From Polytrichum commune (taxonomy: Eukaryota; Streptophyta; Polytrichopsida; Polytrichales; Polytrichaceae), in assembly GCA_950295325.1 (NCBI GenBank), contig OX485808.1, forward strand, positions 9,612,501 to 9,676,500: DNA of 64,000 bases, in the 5' to 3' direction. The position numbers were made by a program, and so were the translations under genes. The notes beneath the pieces were generated by a model. The model had not been told where the DNA came from. It saw only the letters and a program-made list of their open reading frames with translations, and did not search any database. Positions 1 to 12,800 of this stretch are shown here, piece after piece; the stretch's first letter is position 1; every line of letters begins with the position of its first letter.

Positions 1-727
1 GCCGGAGCAACACTACAACAACCCGAACCATACTAGGAAACTATGGCCTCACATTGGGCCAATGCCCATGGACGCCTTGCCGTTTGGCCTCGGGTGGGTG
101 AGGCCACACCACCTCACCCATATAAGCCTCTAGGACTCTACGCGGGGCCCCTACCCCACCGTCAACCAACCTCTTGTCTCTCTACCAAGAGTTGGGGCCA
201 AGTGGACATTTTCCCTTAGCCGCTGGGCCTAGAAGCCCCCACAGCTTCAGACCATCATAACTTCCTTGTATGATGTCTGATGCTAACACTTGACCACTCC
301 ATCTTCATCTACGCTTCATGTAGATGCCGATGGACTCCTCACTTGCCCCATTCGGGCAAGTGGTGAGGAAGTTATGCCTGTTTGAACCTTGGCAGTCCCG
401 GGAATCACTCCCAGGCACTGCTGTACCAGGGCGCTGTCCCGGGACAGCGCCCCACTCAAATGGCCATAACTCCTAGCTCACACCTCCGATTGAGGTGTTC
501 TTGAGCATTCTAGAATCACCACGCCATGAGCTACGCATAACTCATGGCCTTACCCTTGTGCCTCCTAATCTTCGTGGGTGGGAGGCGTTCCCAACGCCCG
601 GGGCCCTCACCCACACTAGGATCACTTGGGCCCTCTCACCAACGGCGCCACAAGTCCCGGGTGTCACTCCGGGGTCCCCCTTGTGCCCATGGTGTTTCGG
701 GCACTCCTCATGGAGAGGTGCGCGACA
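1..727 (-). mobile_element. LTR A, 5'-truncated by window edge
   Basis: Partial LTR of the chromovirus-like family that fills the first 49 kb. The window begins inside it and it ends at the family terminus GCGACA. In this orientation the retroelement lies on the minus strand. It carries the family's hairpins, including a perfect 24-bp palindrome at 429-452 (half-site GGGCGCTGTCCC). The sequence after 727 is host DNA, so the rest of this element lies to the left of the window. Confidence 0.85.
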
Positions 728-1075
728 ATCTTCTCTAGCCATCAGTTTTCTTTTCACTTCAGCAATTCCTGTTTTTTCTCCCCGTAGTTTACTGCTCTTT
801 CGTAATTCTCTTTTGGTATCTTTTCTGGCTAGTTTATTTTTTGTTTCTACAATCCATTCCTCTTTAATATCTTCATTAATTAGAATGCATTGATTGTGCA
901 ATACTATGCATGTTGTTACAATATGTGATATATTCCTCAAAGGTACCTCCGATTGCTTCATTATGAACCTCCATCTACCCTTTAAAATACCAAATGCCCG
1001 TTTTACACACATTTTGGTTAAAGATTGGAAAAAAATTCCAGTTTGCCTCTTTCCTTGATAATGCACCGTTCCCAC
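728..1075 (-). pseudogene. PIF/Harbinger transposase C-terminal relic
   Basis: The minus-strand reading frame contains RAFGILKGRWRF followed by HIVTTCIVLHNQ. These resemble the last conserved blocks of the DDE_Tnp_4 (HARBI1/PIF) nuclease, normally VERAFG-LK-RWR and a downstream CVLHN. The position of the third catalytic residue, Glu in the family, reads Lys here (VKRAFG). The upstream half of the domain is absent and the frame runs into the LTR at 727, so this is a dead fragment. A charged Lys/Arg/Glu-rich tail follows. It belongs to the old host DNA interrupted by the LTR insertions. Confidence 0.6.
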
Positions 1076-1144
1076 CCTTAAATGGACAGTGTATCTAAGA
1101 CCTCACCGGATATACAACGTCTCCTACAAATTTATACAATTGGA

Positions 1145-1290
1145 AATTTCCTTCTATACATGCCTGTCCAATTCTCGTCACCTAAAAGACCGCCATGGAT
1201 TTCTTTCTATACATGCCCGTCCAATTCTCGTCACCTGAAATACTGCCATGGATTTCCTTCTATACATGCCCGTCTAGTTCATGGATTTGT
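1145..1290. repeat. 53-bp tandem repeat, about 2.7 copies
   Basis: The motif TATACATGCC recurs at 1155, 1208 and 1261, a period of exactly 53 bp. Units also share CAATTCTCGTCACCT and GCCATGGAT. No coding function is evident. Confidence 0.75.
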
Positions 1291-1967
1291 GGAATTGTTT
1301 CGGCTTTAGCAGCAACAACTATTTTGCACAACTCTGATACTTCGTGGTTTTGGGAATGGACGCTGCTCAGGGATACGCTATTACAACTTGAGTTCAGATG
1401 TTACAACTTCCTCGGGTCCTCTGACCAGGAGTCCTCGGTAAACAGGAGCAGTAGTTTCAACGACAACAGCAACAACAAATTCAAGTTCTTTTCTTTTAGT
1501 AGATTCAAACTTCAGATCTAAACTTTCAAAGTTCTCTGTGAAACTAGATTAGAGGTTGGTAAGTTGTCCAACTTAACTTTGTAGACGTAACTCTACTTTG
1601 GAATCTGTCCAAGTTAGTACTTCAGATCTAGACACATTCGGATCTAAATTTCTTTTTCAAACTAAAATTCAGACTTAATTCGGGAGTTGAAACTCCAGCA
1701 AGATTAACTCAACTTCAGAGTCTGCTCAGCATAACACATCACTTCGGATATATACTCCAGAATCCTCACTCAACTTCAGACTGGACCTTAACAGACTAGA
1801 GTTATCATTTAGGATCTAGACTTCAATTTTCTCTTCTCAAACTAGGTCTCAGTATCAGCTGCAAGAGTCTGCTCAGTGTTAAGTCCAGAAAGTAACAATA
1901 CTCATCACTTTATCGCTTCAGATCTAGGCAACTTCTGATCTAAACTTCTTTCTCAAACTAGTCTCAC
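1291..1967. other. Host DNA, AT-rich, no gene recognised
   Basis: Low-complexity sequence with many variants of CTTCAGATCTAAACTT. Similar wording recurs at 32439-32686, which fits the model that both pieces are host DNA separated by retroelement insertion. The last five bases, CTCAC at 1963-1967, are the left copy of a target-site duplication whose partner is at 18439-18443. Confidence 0.5.
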
Positions 1968-2857
1968 TGTCGCAACCCTTGCTAAGCCCCTTTGACAATC
2001 TTGCCAATTTTCAATTTAAGCAAAGGTAACGAGCGCTAGCCATTCGCATTCCGCCATGCTTATGGTTAGCTCCTCCTACCCCGGACCTTATAGTTCATAG
2101 GAGGGAACCAACCCTCCTACTTTGCTTTTGGGACTCACCCCTTAATCGGTAACCATTCCTTAGATGTGGACTTCCATCCATGGAAGTCCAATCCTATGTT
2201 GATCATCGCATTGCCGGAGCAACACTACAACAACCCCAACCATACTAGGCAACTATGGCCTCACAATGGGCCAATGCCCATGGAGGCCGTGCCGTTCGGC
2301 CTCGGGTGGGTGAGGCCACACCACCTCACCCATATAAGCCTCTAGGACTTCACGCGGGGCCCCTACCCCACCGTCAACCAACCTCTTGTCTCTCTACCAA
2401 GAGTTGGGGCCAAGTGGACATTTTCCTTTAGCTGCTGGGCCTAGAACCCCCTAGCAGCTTCAGACCATCATAACTTCCTTGTATGATGTCTGATCATAAC
2501 AACCAACCACTCCATCTTCATCTACGCTTCACGTACATGCCGATGGACTCCTCACTTGCCCCATTCGGGCAAGTATTCAGGAAGTTATGCCTGTTTGAAC
2601 CTTGGCAGTCCCGGGAATCACTCCCAGGCACTGCTGTACCAGGGCGCTGTCCCGGGACAGCGCCCCACTCAAATGGCCATAACTCCTAGCTCACACCTCC
2701 GATTGAGGTGTTCTTGAGCTTTCTAGAATCACCACACCATGAGCTACGCATAACTCATGGCCTTACCCTTGTGCCTCCTAGTCTCCGTGGGTGGGAGGCG
2801 TTCCCAACGCCCGGGGCCCTCACCCACACTAGGATCACTTGGGCCCCCTCACCAACG
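1968..2857 (-). mobile_element. LTR B, left end of first minus-strand block
   Basis: Begins with TGTCGC directly after CTCAC. About 100 bp before the expected terminus it jumps into internal sequence at 'accaacgg|agtcgatgcc'. The intact junction elsewhere reads through the LTR end and 'ccaccaaacgg', so a short deletion between near-identical ACCAA(A)CGG words explains it. It serves as the 3' LTR of the element on the minus strand. The CTCAC duplication pairs it with LTR H. Confidence 0.85.
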
Positions 2858-3554
2858 GAGTCGATGCCCTCATCGACTATACTCGTAGTCGGCACACCAA
2901 TTCTCAAGTTGCCATCCTCTATGGTGCGGCATTGTGTTTACCTTAGGGCGCGACCCCCACAATGCATCTTCAAATTTGGCATAGTCCCAAAGGTGTCGTT
3001 CCTAGGTGGTCCGTTAGCGACCTTGGATCTCTCCTCCAAGGACCCAACCTACACTAGACCCACCTACTTTGGGACTCACTTGGGTTGCCCTTCCTTTGGG
3101 GCCTCCCCCGTTAGGCTTCACTAGCCTAACATGACACATCTAGGCGAGACCTCAACGCTTCCACTAAGTTGTCTCGGTTGCAACTCCGAGATGGCTTTCC
3201 ATTGTTAAGCCACGCCTCGATCGCACGGGGGTGATGCCAAGTCCCGCCCGACTCGGTTCCCACTTTGCTCTTTCGAGACATGGGTTCATGACTCCCATGC
3301 GCCAACTCTCGTTAGCTCGCGGGTAGCACTTTTATGAGCACGCGCCATCACCTTGTCCCCGCCCGGACAAGCACAAGTACAAGACTAGGACCTCATCTCA
3401 TACTTTTCTCTTTGCACCACTAAAGTTTGGAATTTATTCCCTCAAGCCAAAGAATAAGTTCATGTTGTGGAGTAATTAACCTCGAAGCTAAGTGTGCTAC
3501 TAGCGTCTCTCCCCCAATAAAGGAGATTGATGTCCTCATCAATGCCTACGCTTC

Positions 3555-6391
3555 ATTTTATTGGAATCCTTAGCCTTAGTTTCTTCAAAGTGCTTCACCA
3601 ATTCATTGGTGTTCACCATGTCTCTTGCCGCCACCCAAGCGGTTTCTTTTTCATGGTATCCTCACCATTTCACCAAGTACTCCTTTGTACATTTTCTTTC
3701 ATTTTCACTTGGGCTTCCTACACTTGAGGATGCCCTCCTACCTCATGTTGCAAATGACGTTCACAAGGTCGGGAGGTGGCCTAATCACTTGCTTGTGATC
3801 GGGCCACAAGGTGTTGTCCTTAAATGGTTTTAGGAATGAGACATGAAATGTCGGATGCACTTTGATCTTGGGCGGTAATTTCAACTTATACATGTCCTTG
3901 AACATTTGTTCCACAACGGGAAGCGGAGTTCCAATTTTGGACATGAACTTTGGAGTGAGGCCTTTCGGCTAAGTGAAGTTGTTCACATTCAACAACACCT
4001 TTTGGCCCACCTCATTCTCCACTTCGCGTCTTCCGGCATTGACTTGCACTCCGTAGCACCTTCGGGCTTTCTCCACCAACAACTTGGTCATCTCCAAGAC
4101 TTGTTTACCATCCTTGGCCAAGTCTTCACCATCTAGGTTGAACTCTAGTGTTAAATGTGCCCCCTCGAGAGCTAGGTTAATAGGTTGGAGCGCATCCACT
4201 CCATAAGCCACCACCAAAGACCACCCCTTGGTAGCCAAGTGCGTGGCTACATTGCAATTACACTCCGCTCGACCCACATAGTCCGCCCAATCTCCTTGGT
4301 CCGCCCCCACCAAGTTCCTCAAGTATTGCTTCAAGACTCCATTCACACGCTCTGCTTTCCCATCCATTTGGGAATGCAAGGCCGTGCTAAACCTTAGTTT
4401 CATTCCGACCTCCTTAGAGAAATGCATTGAAAATGCACTTGTGAACTTTGGATCTTGATCCGACACAATCACTCTTGGCAACCCGTGGTGCCTCAACCAT
4501 CCTTTGAGAAAAGACTATGCGGTCTTCAACGCGGTGGCAGTTCCCACAATCGGCACCATGTGTGCCAACTTGGCAAACCGCTCTACCATCAACAAGATGG
4601 CATCATACCCATGTGACTCCGGCAAACTTGTGATCAAGTCCATGCACATACTATGCCATGGCGCCGACGGGATAGGCAACGGTTGCAAGAAACCGCCTTG
4701 CTTTTGGTAAGAGGCTCGGTTCACTTGGCACTTTATTCACGCCTTCACAAAGTGGGTTATATCCTCCTTCAAAACCGATAGCCTCAGCTTGCCTTGTGGC
4801 ACATACACCCGACTTTGCTTGCATTTGAACAATCCGTCCACCAACTTAACCTCTTTGAGCACCTTGCTCTTGCGAATCTCACCTAAAAGCTTTTGTGCTT
4901 TGGGGTAGTTAATTTACCCCTCCCGTATCTTGCATCACAAGTTTCCTTCGCCGGCACACATTAACCACAAGGTTTGGATGGTTCTCATTGCTTGGAACTC
5001 TTCCGGTCTACTTCGCGCATCCGGCACCACATTTCCTTGGTCCGGTTTGTGGATCAAATCCACCTTCATAAGCACCAAACTATCATGCCACTGCAATGAC
5101 TTGGCGCTCACTTGCGCTTGAATGTCAAAATTCTTTTAGGACACATTGTCCATGTAGACCTTTGCTTTGTGCGACCCCAAATAGTGTCGCCACATCTTCA
5201 AGCAATGCACTACGCCAAAGATGTTCTTTGTCATGAGTTGGTTGTCTTCTTTGACAACCATCGAGCTTCATGCTCCCATATGCAATGGCCATCCAATTAC
5301 ACATAATCCACCATTGGCAAAGTCACTCACCCCCGTATGCACCTCAAAAGGTTTGTCAAGCTCCGCGAACTTGAGCACGGGCGGCGAAGAGAACTTACTC
5401 TTAAGCTCCCCAAAGACTTGGTGACAAGGCTAGTCCCACTCTTGGGATAGCCATTTCTTGCACAAGTTGGACAAGGTCGAACAACCATGAAGGTTAATGC
5501 TCCCATAAGCAATGATCAATCCATCTTGGATCAACATCCGCCAATGGTAAAGTCCTTCGCCTCCATGTGCACCTCAAAATGCTTACGAAAATCCGGAAAA
5601 TTAACCACATCTTGTGAAGAGAACTTGCTCTTGAGCTCCCCAAAGGCTTGGTGACAAGGCTCATCCCACTCTTGGGATAGCCATTTTCCTCAATAAGTTG
5701 ATTAAGGTCCTAGCAACCTTCAAAAACTCTTGAATGAAGTGATGGTAGTAGTTGGCTAGGCCAACAAATGACCTAAGCCCTTTTTGAATGAAGGGCCAAT
5801 TCTCCTTTTGGATTGCTTTGACATTCTTCATGTTCGTCCACCAACTTCCTTTGTCACCACATACCTCAAGAACTCAATCTCTCGTTGAGCAAAGTTATTT
5901 TTCACTCCTTGGCGGTAACTTTTTGGGCAACACATTGGTGAATACATCCTTGTATCTCACCAACATCCCACCCATGTGGTTTGGGGGAGGCCCATCTTTC
6001 CTAGCCTCCCCATGAGTTCCTTGGAATTGCTCCAATTGAACCACGACCATTATGTTTACCGTTTTTTATTTGGTCCATTGAGACCAAATTCAACTTGGGT
6101 CCTCCTACCATAGGAGTCTTTGTCAATTTGTAGTTCAATTCTTTGCCATCATGGCACATCACAAATGCACCGCAAGCTCACCGGCTTGCACCTCACATCT
6201 ATCATGGGAGTTTCAAAGAAGGCGGCCTTCACAATGACATGCATTTCATCTATTTCACATGGTGTGAAATTTTGACAAATATCCAATGTCCCACATTGAA
6301 AGGTTACATGCATCGCGGCCTCCTTTGTCTTATGCGGTTCGCCCTTTCCAAACCACACCTTGGTGGGCTTCACCACTCTACCAATCGGCAA
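3555..6391 (-). pseudogene. Degenerate chromovirus pol, RT core missing
   Basis: Domains on the minus strand from the 5' side: protease-RT connection about 6391-5990; RT thumb (LANYYHHF-like) about 5900-5690; RNase H start duplicated in 229-bp units about 5690-5420; RNase H about 5420-5117; zinc-finger-like integrase N-terminus about 4900-4750; first integrase catalytic block 4724-4515; second catalytic block with DQDPKF and AERVN at 4496-3969; C-terminal FHVS/LKP box at 3944-3738; chromodomain remnant with a KEYLVKW-type core near 3684-3655. The YxDD-containing RT fingers and palm are absent. A TAG at 4517-4515 separates the integrase halves and is shared with the other copies. Confidence 0.75.
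5430..5690 (-). repeat. 229-bp units at RT/RNase H hinge (2 boundaries)
   Basis: The anchor 'cccactcttgggatagcc' occurs near 5434 and again about 230 bp later near 5665. The unit encodes the RNase H entry segment (PPVLKFAE..KPFEVHTG..SDF). Other elements in the window hold 2-4 copies. Confidence 0.75.
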
Positions 6392-6579
6392 ACCCCAACT
6401 CCCTTGTGAGCTTTGGGGTCATGAAAGAATGCCTTAACTCTTTGTCAACCCATGAGATAAGTCTCCCATTCATTTGAGCCTCAAGGTACAAAATACTTGG
6501 CCTCGGCTTAAGGCTACTAGCCTTGGCCACAAAGCCATCGTCCAACATTCCGTCCTCGGCAACTTGGCTTGGCTTGGTC

Positions 6580-6815
6580 CGCAAAGCCAACTTTAAACAT
6601 TCCGTCCGCGGGACAAATTGGTTTGGTGCCACAAAACCAATTTCTAATAGTTTGTCCGCGGAACAAACATGATTTGCCTTGGTAGCACAAAGCCACCTTT
6701 CACACTTTGTCCGCGGCACGAACATGAGTTGCCTTGGTAGGATCAACCCACCTCCCAAAATTCCATCCGCGGCACGACTATGTTTTGCCTTAGTATAATG
6801 GGCCAAACTACTTTC
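6580..6815 (-). repeat. 56-bp minisatellite in gag/linker region
   Basis: The core GTCCGCGG with flanking CACGAACATG and TTGCCTTGGTAG recurs at about 6604, 6654, 6709 and 6765 (the last is ATCCGCGG). The same array occurs in other copies at 13150-13440, 23395-23650 and, on the plus strand, 34320-34480. Confidence 0.75.
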
Positions 6816-7299
6816 GCCCATTTCTTTGGGACCAATATCGGATAAAACCCACTTTGTGGCGATGCGCCATCCAACTTCTTTTCGGGACCATCGGCTTCAA
6901 TGTTCTTCAAATCTTAAAGATTCCCGATACGTCATCAAGAAGCTTTGGGGAGTTGAACATGGTATTCACCACCCGCTTTTGAAACCCCATTTAAAACGAT
7001 GTGTTTCTTAGCCAACTAGTCAATCTTAGTTGTGCCATTCATTATGGTGGTTAAATCGCACACATAGGCCTAAAAGCCTTGAGTGCCGCATTTGCACCCA
7101 TTCCAACTTCACCACATTCTAAGCAATTTGGATTGGAATTTCAATCCAATATTACCACCGTCCAAGCTTTCGGATGCATTCGGTATTCTAGCCCCCGAAT
7201 ACTTTTCGAGGTTTGTGGGAGCCCTTTCAAAGCACTCCTCCATTTTCCTCACCGAATCCACCCTCATGCCCACCATTGTCATTAGAATCAATGGTATGG

Positions 7300-8023
7300 T
7301 GTCGCAACCCTTGCTAGCCCCCTTAGCAATCTTGCCAATTTTCCTTTCTAGCAAAGGTTACAAGCGCTAACCCTTCGCATACCGCCATGCTAATGGTTAG
7401 CTCCTCTTACCCCGGACCATATAGCTCATAGGAGGGAACCAACCCTCCTACTTTGCTTTCGGGACTCACCCCTTAATCGGTAACCCATTCCTAGATGTGG
7501 ACTTCCATCCATGGAAGCCCAATCCTATGTTGATCATCGCATTGCCGGAGCAACACTACAACAACCCGAACCATACTAGGCAACTATGGCCTCACAATGG
7601 GCCAATGCCCATGGACGCCTTGCCGTTTGGCCTCGGGTGGGTGAGGCCACACCACCTCACCCATATAAGCCTCTAGGACTCTACGCGGGGCCCCTACCCC
7701 ACCGTCAACCAACCTCTTGTCTCTCTACCAAGAGTTGGGGCCAAGTGGACATTTTCCCTTAGCCGCTGGGCCTAGAAGCCCCCACAGCTTCAGACCATCA
7801 TAACTTCCTTGTATGATGTCTGATGCTAACACTTGACCACTCCATCTTCATCTACGCTTCATGTAGATGCCGATGCACTCCTCACTTGCCCCATTCGGGC
7901 AAGTGGTGAGGAAGTTATGCCTGTTTGAACCTTGGCAGTCCCGGGAATCACTCCCAGGCACTGCTGTACCAGGGCGCTGTCCCGGGACAGCGCCCCACTC
8001 AAATGGCCATAACTCCTAGCTCA
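7300..8023 (-). mobile_element. LTR C, left LTR of nested element
   Basis: Starts with TGTCGC after TATGG (7295-7299). The matching TATGG follows LTR E at 15058-15062, so C through E is one element inserted into the leader of the outer element. C is truncated at about 8023, where 'agctcac' jumps into the internal 'caccaaacggagtcgatg', losing about 250 bp of the LTR end. Confidence 0.85.
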
Positions 8024-8407
8024 CCAAACGGAGTCGATGCCCTCATCGACTATACTCGTAGTCGGCACACCAATTCTCAAGTTGCCATCCTCTATGGTGC
8101 CGCATTGTGTTTACCTTAGGGCGCGACCCCCACAATGCATCTTCAAATTTGGCATAGTCCCAAAGGTGTCGTTCCTAGGTGGTCTGTTAGCGACCTTGGA
8201 TTTCTCCTCCAAGGACCTAACCTATACTAGACCCACCTACTTTGGGACTCACATGGGTTGCCCCTCCTTTGGGGCCTCCCCCGTTAGGCTCCACTAGCCT
8301 AACGTGACACATCTAGGCGAGACCTCAACGCTTCCACTAAGTTGTCTCGGTTGCAACTCCGAGATGGCTTTCCATTGTTAAGCCACGCCTCGATCGCACG
8401 GGGGTGA
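8024..8407 (-). mobile_element. Internal 3' segment of nested element
   Basis: Non-coding 3' region of the nested minus-strand element, the counterpart of 2858-3230. It is interrupted at 8408 by a solo LTR and continues at 9382. Confidence 0.8.
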
Positions 8408-9381
8408 TGTCGCGCACCTCTCCATGAGGAGTGCCCGAAACACCATGGGCACAAGGGGGACCCCGGAGTGACACCCGGGACTTGTGGCGCCGTTGGTGAG
8501 AGGGCCCAAGTGATCCTAGTGTGGATGAGGTCCCCGGGCGTTGGGAACGCCTCCCATCCACGAAGACTAGGAGGCACAAGGGTAAGGCCATGAGCTATGC
8601 GTAGCTCATGGCGTGGTGATTCTAGAATGCTCAAGAACACCTCAATCGGAGGTGTGAGCTAGGAGTTATGGCCATTTGAGTGGGGCGCTGTCCCGGGACA
8701 GCGCCCTGGTACAGCAGTGCCTGGGAGTGATTCCCGGGACTGCCAAGGTTCAAACAGGCATAACTTCCTCACCACTTGCCCGAATGGGGCAAGTGAGGAG
8801 TCCATCGGCATCTACGTGAAGCGTAGATGAAGACGGAGTGGTTGGTTGCTGGAATCAGACATCATACAAGGAAGTTATGATGGTCTGAAGCTGCAGGGGG
8901 GGTTCTAGGCCCAGCAGCTAAGGGAAAATGTCCACTTGGCCCCAACTCTTGGTAGAGAGACAAGAGGTTGGTTGACGGTGGGGTAGGGGCCCCGCGTAGA
9001 GTCCTAGAGGCTTATATGGGTGAGGTGGTGTGGCCTCACCCACCCGAGGCCGAACGGCAAGGCCTCCATGGGCTTTGGCCTATTGTGAGGCCATAGTTGC
9101 CTAGTATGGTTCGGGTTGTTGTAGTGTTGCTCCGGCAACGCGATGATCAACATAGGATTGGACTTCCATGGATGGAAGTCCACATTGGGGAAATGGGTTA
9201 CCGATTAAGGGATGAGTCCCGAAAGCAAAGTAGGAGGGTTGGTTCCCTCCTATGAACTATTGGTCCGGGGTAAGAGGAGCTATCCATTAGCATGGCGGAA
9301 TGCGAATGGTTAGCGCTCGTAACCTTTGCTAGAATTGAAAATTGGCAAGATTGTCAAGGGGGGCTAGCAAGGGTTGCGACA
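8408..9381 (+). mobile_element. Solo LTR D with GGTGA target duplication
   Basis: Complete LTR in plus orientation (TGTCGC start, GCGACA end, 974 bp). GGTGA at 8403-8407 is repeated at 9382-9386. No internal sequence is attached, so this is a solo LTR left by LTR-LTR recombination after insertion into the nested element. Confidence 0.9.
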
Positions 9382-9819
9382 GGTGATGCCAAGTCCCGCC
9401 CGACTCGGTTCCCACTTTGCTCTTTCGAGACATGGGTTCATGACTCCCATGCGCCAACTCACGTTAGCTCGCGGGTACCACTTTTATGAGCACGCGCCAT
9501 CACCTTGTCCCCGCCCGGACAAGCCCACAACTAAGAAGTTTCTTGGTTTTATCCAAGGCCCCTCCAAGCCATGGCCCCCAATTACTCGGCTTACCCAACC
9601 TAGTTTGGCATGTCTATTCCCCCTCTTCCATTAACCAAGCACAAGTACAAGACTAGGACCTCATCTCATACTTTTCTCTTTGCACCACTAAAGTTTGGAC
9701 TTTATTCCCTCAAGCCAAAGAACAAGTTCATGTTGTGGCGTAATTAACCTCGAAGCTAAGTGTGCTACTAGCGTCTCTCCCCCACTAAAGGAGATTGATG
9801 TCCTCATCAATGCCTACGC

Positions 9820-12800
9820 TTCATTTTATTGGAATCCTTAGCCTTAGTTTCTTCAAAGTGCTTCACCTATTCATTGGTGTTCACCATGTCTCTTGCCGCC
9901 ACCCAAGCGGTTTTTTTTTTTTCATGATATCCTCACCATTTCACCAAGTACTCTTTTGCACATTTTCTTTCATTTTCACTTGTGCTTCCTACACTTGAGG
10001 GTGCCCTCCTACCTCATGTTCCAAATGACCTCCACAATGTCGGGACGTGGCCTAATCACTTGCTTGTGATCGGGCCACAAGGTGTTGTCCTAAAATGACT
10101 TTCGTAATGAGACATGAAATGTCGGATGCACTTTGATCTCCGGCGGTAATTCCAACTTATACATGTCCTTGAACACTTGTTCCACAATGGAAAACGAAGC
10201 TCCAATTTTGGACATGAACTTTTGAAGTAAGGCCTTTGGGCAAGGTGAAGTTGTCCACATTCAACAACACCTTATTGGCCCACCTCGTACTCCACTTCGC
10301 GTCTTCCGGCATTGATTTCCACTCCGTAGCACCTTCGGGCTTTCTCCACCAACAACTTGGTCATCTCCAAGACTTGTTTACCGTCCTTGGCCAAGTCCTC
10401 ACCATCTTGGTTGAACTCTAGTGTTGAATGTGCCCCCTCGAGAGCTAGGTTAATAGGTTGGAGCGCATCCACTCCATAAGCCACCACGAAAGACCACCCC
10501 TTGGTAGCCAAGTGCGTGGCTACATTGCAATTACACTCCGCTCGACCCACATAGACCGCCCAATCTCCTTGGTCCGCCCCCACCAAGTTCCTCAAGTATT
10601 GCTTCAAGACTACATTCACATGCTCCGCTTTCCCATTCATTTGGGAATGCAAGGCCGTGCTAAACCTTAGTTTCATTCCGACCTCCTTAGAGAAATGCAT
10701 TGAAAATGCACTTGTGAACTTCGGATCTTGATCCCACACAATCACTCTTGGCAACCCGTGGTGCCTCAACCATCCTTTGAGAAAAGACTATGCGGTCTCC
10801 AACGCGGTGGCGGTTCCCACAATCGGCACCATGTGTGCCAACTTGGCAAACCGCTCTACCATCAACAAGATGGCATCATACCCATGTGACTCCGGCAAAC
10901 TTGTGATCAAGTCCATGCACATACTATGCCATGGCGCCGACGGGATAGGCAACGGTTGCAAGAAGCCGCCTTATTTTTGGTAAGAGGCTCGGTTCACTTG
11001 GCACTTCATCCAAGCCTTCACAAAGTGGGCTATATCCTTCTTTATGCACCGCCAATGGTACCCCATGACACCATTCTATGGCGGCTTTTTCTTTCTCCTC
11101 TATGGCCGGCAATAGGACTATCACATTCTTCCTTCAAAACCGATAGCCTCAACTTGCCTTGTGGCACATACACCCGACTTTGTTTACACTTGAACAATCC
11201 GTCCACCAACTTAACCTCTTTGAGCACCTTGCTCTTGCGAAGCTCACCTAAAAGCATTTGTGCTTTGGGGTAGTTAATTTACCCCTCCCGTATCTTGCAT
11301 CACAAGTTTCCTTCGCCGGCACACATTAGCCACAAGGTTTGGATGGTTCTCATTGCTTGGAACTCTTCCCGTCTACTTAGCGCATCCGGCACCACATTTC
11401 CATGGTCCGGTTTGTGGATTAAATCCACCTTCATAAGCGCCAAGCTATCATGCCAACGCAATGACTTGGCGCTCACTTGCGCTTGTATGTCAAAATACTT
11501 TTAGGACACATTGTCCTTGTAGACCTTTACTTTGTGCGACCCCAACTAGTGTCACCACATCTTCAAGCAATGCACTACCGCAAAGAAGTTCTTTGTCATG
11601 AGTTGGTTGTCTTCTTTGACAACCATCGAGCTTTATGCTCGCATATGCAATGGCCATCCATCTTACACATAATCCACCATTGGCAAAGTCACTCACCCCC
11701 GTATGCACCTCAAAAGGTTTGTCAAGCTCCGCGAATTTGAGCACGGGCGGCGAAGAGAACTTGGTCTTAAGCTCCCCAAAGACTCGTGACAAACATCATC
11801 CCACTCTTGGGATAGCCATTTCTTCCACAAGTCGAACCATCGAGCTTCATGCTCTCATATGCGATGGCCATCCATCTTGCATCAACATCCGCCAATGGTA
11901 AAGTCACTCGCCCCCCGTATGCACCTCAAAAGGTTTTTCAAGCTCCGCGAACTTGAACACGGGTGGTAAAGAGGAACTTGGTCTTAAGCCCCTCAAAGAC
12001 TTGGTGGCAAGGCTCATCCCACTCTTGGGATAGCCATCTCTTGCACAAGTTGGACAAGCTTCTACAACCATGGAGCTTAATGCTCCTATAAGCAATGGTC
12101 ATCCATCTTGGATCAACATCCGCCAATGGTAAAATCCTTCGCCTTCATGTGCACCTCAACATGCTCATGAAAACCCGGAAACTTAACCACATGTTGTGAA
12201 GAGAACTTACTCTTGAGCTCCCCAAAGGCTTGGTGGCAAGGCTCATCCCACTCTTGGGATAGCCATTTTTTCCAACATGTTGACTAAGGTTCTAGCAACC
12301 TTAGAAAAACCATGAATGAAGTGGTGGTAGTAGTTGTCTAGGCCAACAAATGACCTAAGCCCTTTTCTTGAATCAAGGGCCAATTCTCTTCTTGGATTGC
12401 CTTGACATTCTTCATGTTCGTCCACCAACTTCCTTTGTCACCACATACCTCAAGAACTCAATCTCTCGTTGAGCAAAGTTATTTTTCACTTCTTGGCGGT
12501 AACTTTTTGGGCAACACATTGGTGAATACATCCTTGTATCTCACCAACATCCCACCAATGTGGTTTGGAGGAGGCCCATCTTTCCTAGCCTCCCCATACA
12601 TTCCTTGGAGTTGCTCCAATTGAACCACGACCATTATGTTTTCTATTTTTCATTTGGTCCATTAAGACCAAATTCAACTTGGGTCCTCCTACCATAGGAG
12701 TCCTTGTCAATTTGAACTTCAATTCTTTGCCATTATGACACATCATAATGCACCGCAAGCTCACCGGTTTGCACCTCACATCTAATGTGAGTTTCAAACA

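Larger units (their letters stand above)
2858..7299 (-). mobile_element. Internal region of outer minus-strand element
   Basis: Reading on the minus strand from right to left: gag/linker remnants, pol remnants, then about 700 bp of non-coding 3' region next to LTR B. The primer-binding end is not here. It was displaced when the nested element C-E inserted at 7299/7300 (TSD TATGG), and resumes at 15063-15211 beside LTR F. Many stops and frameshifts. Confidence 0.8.
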
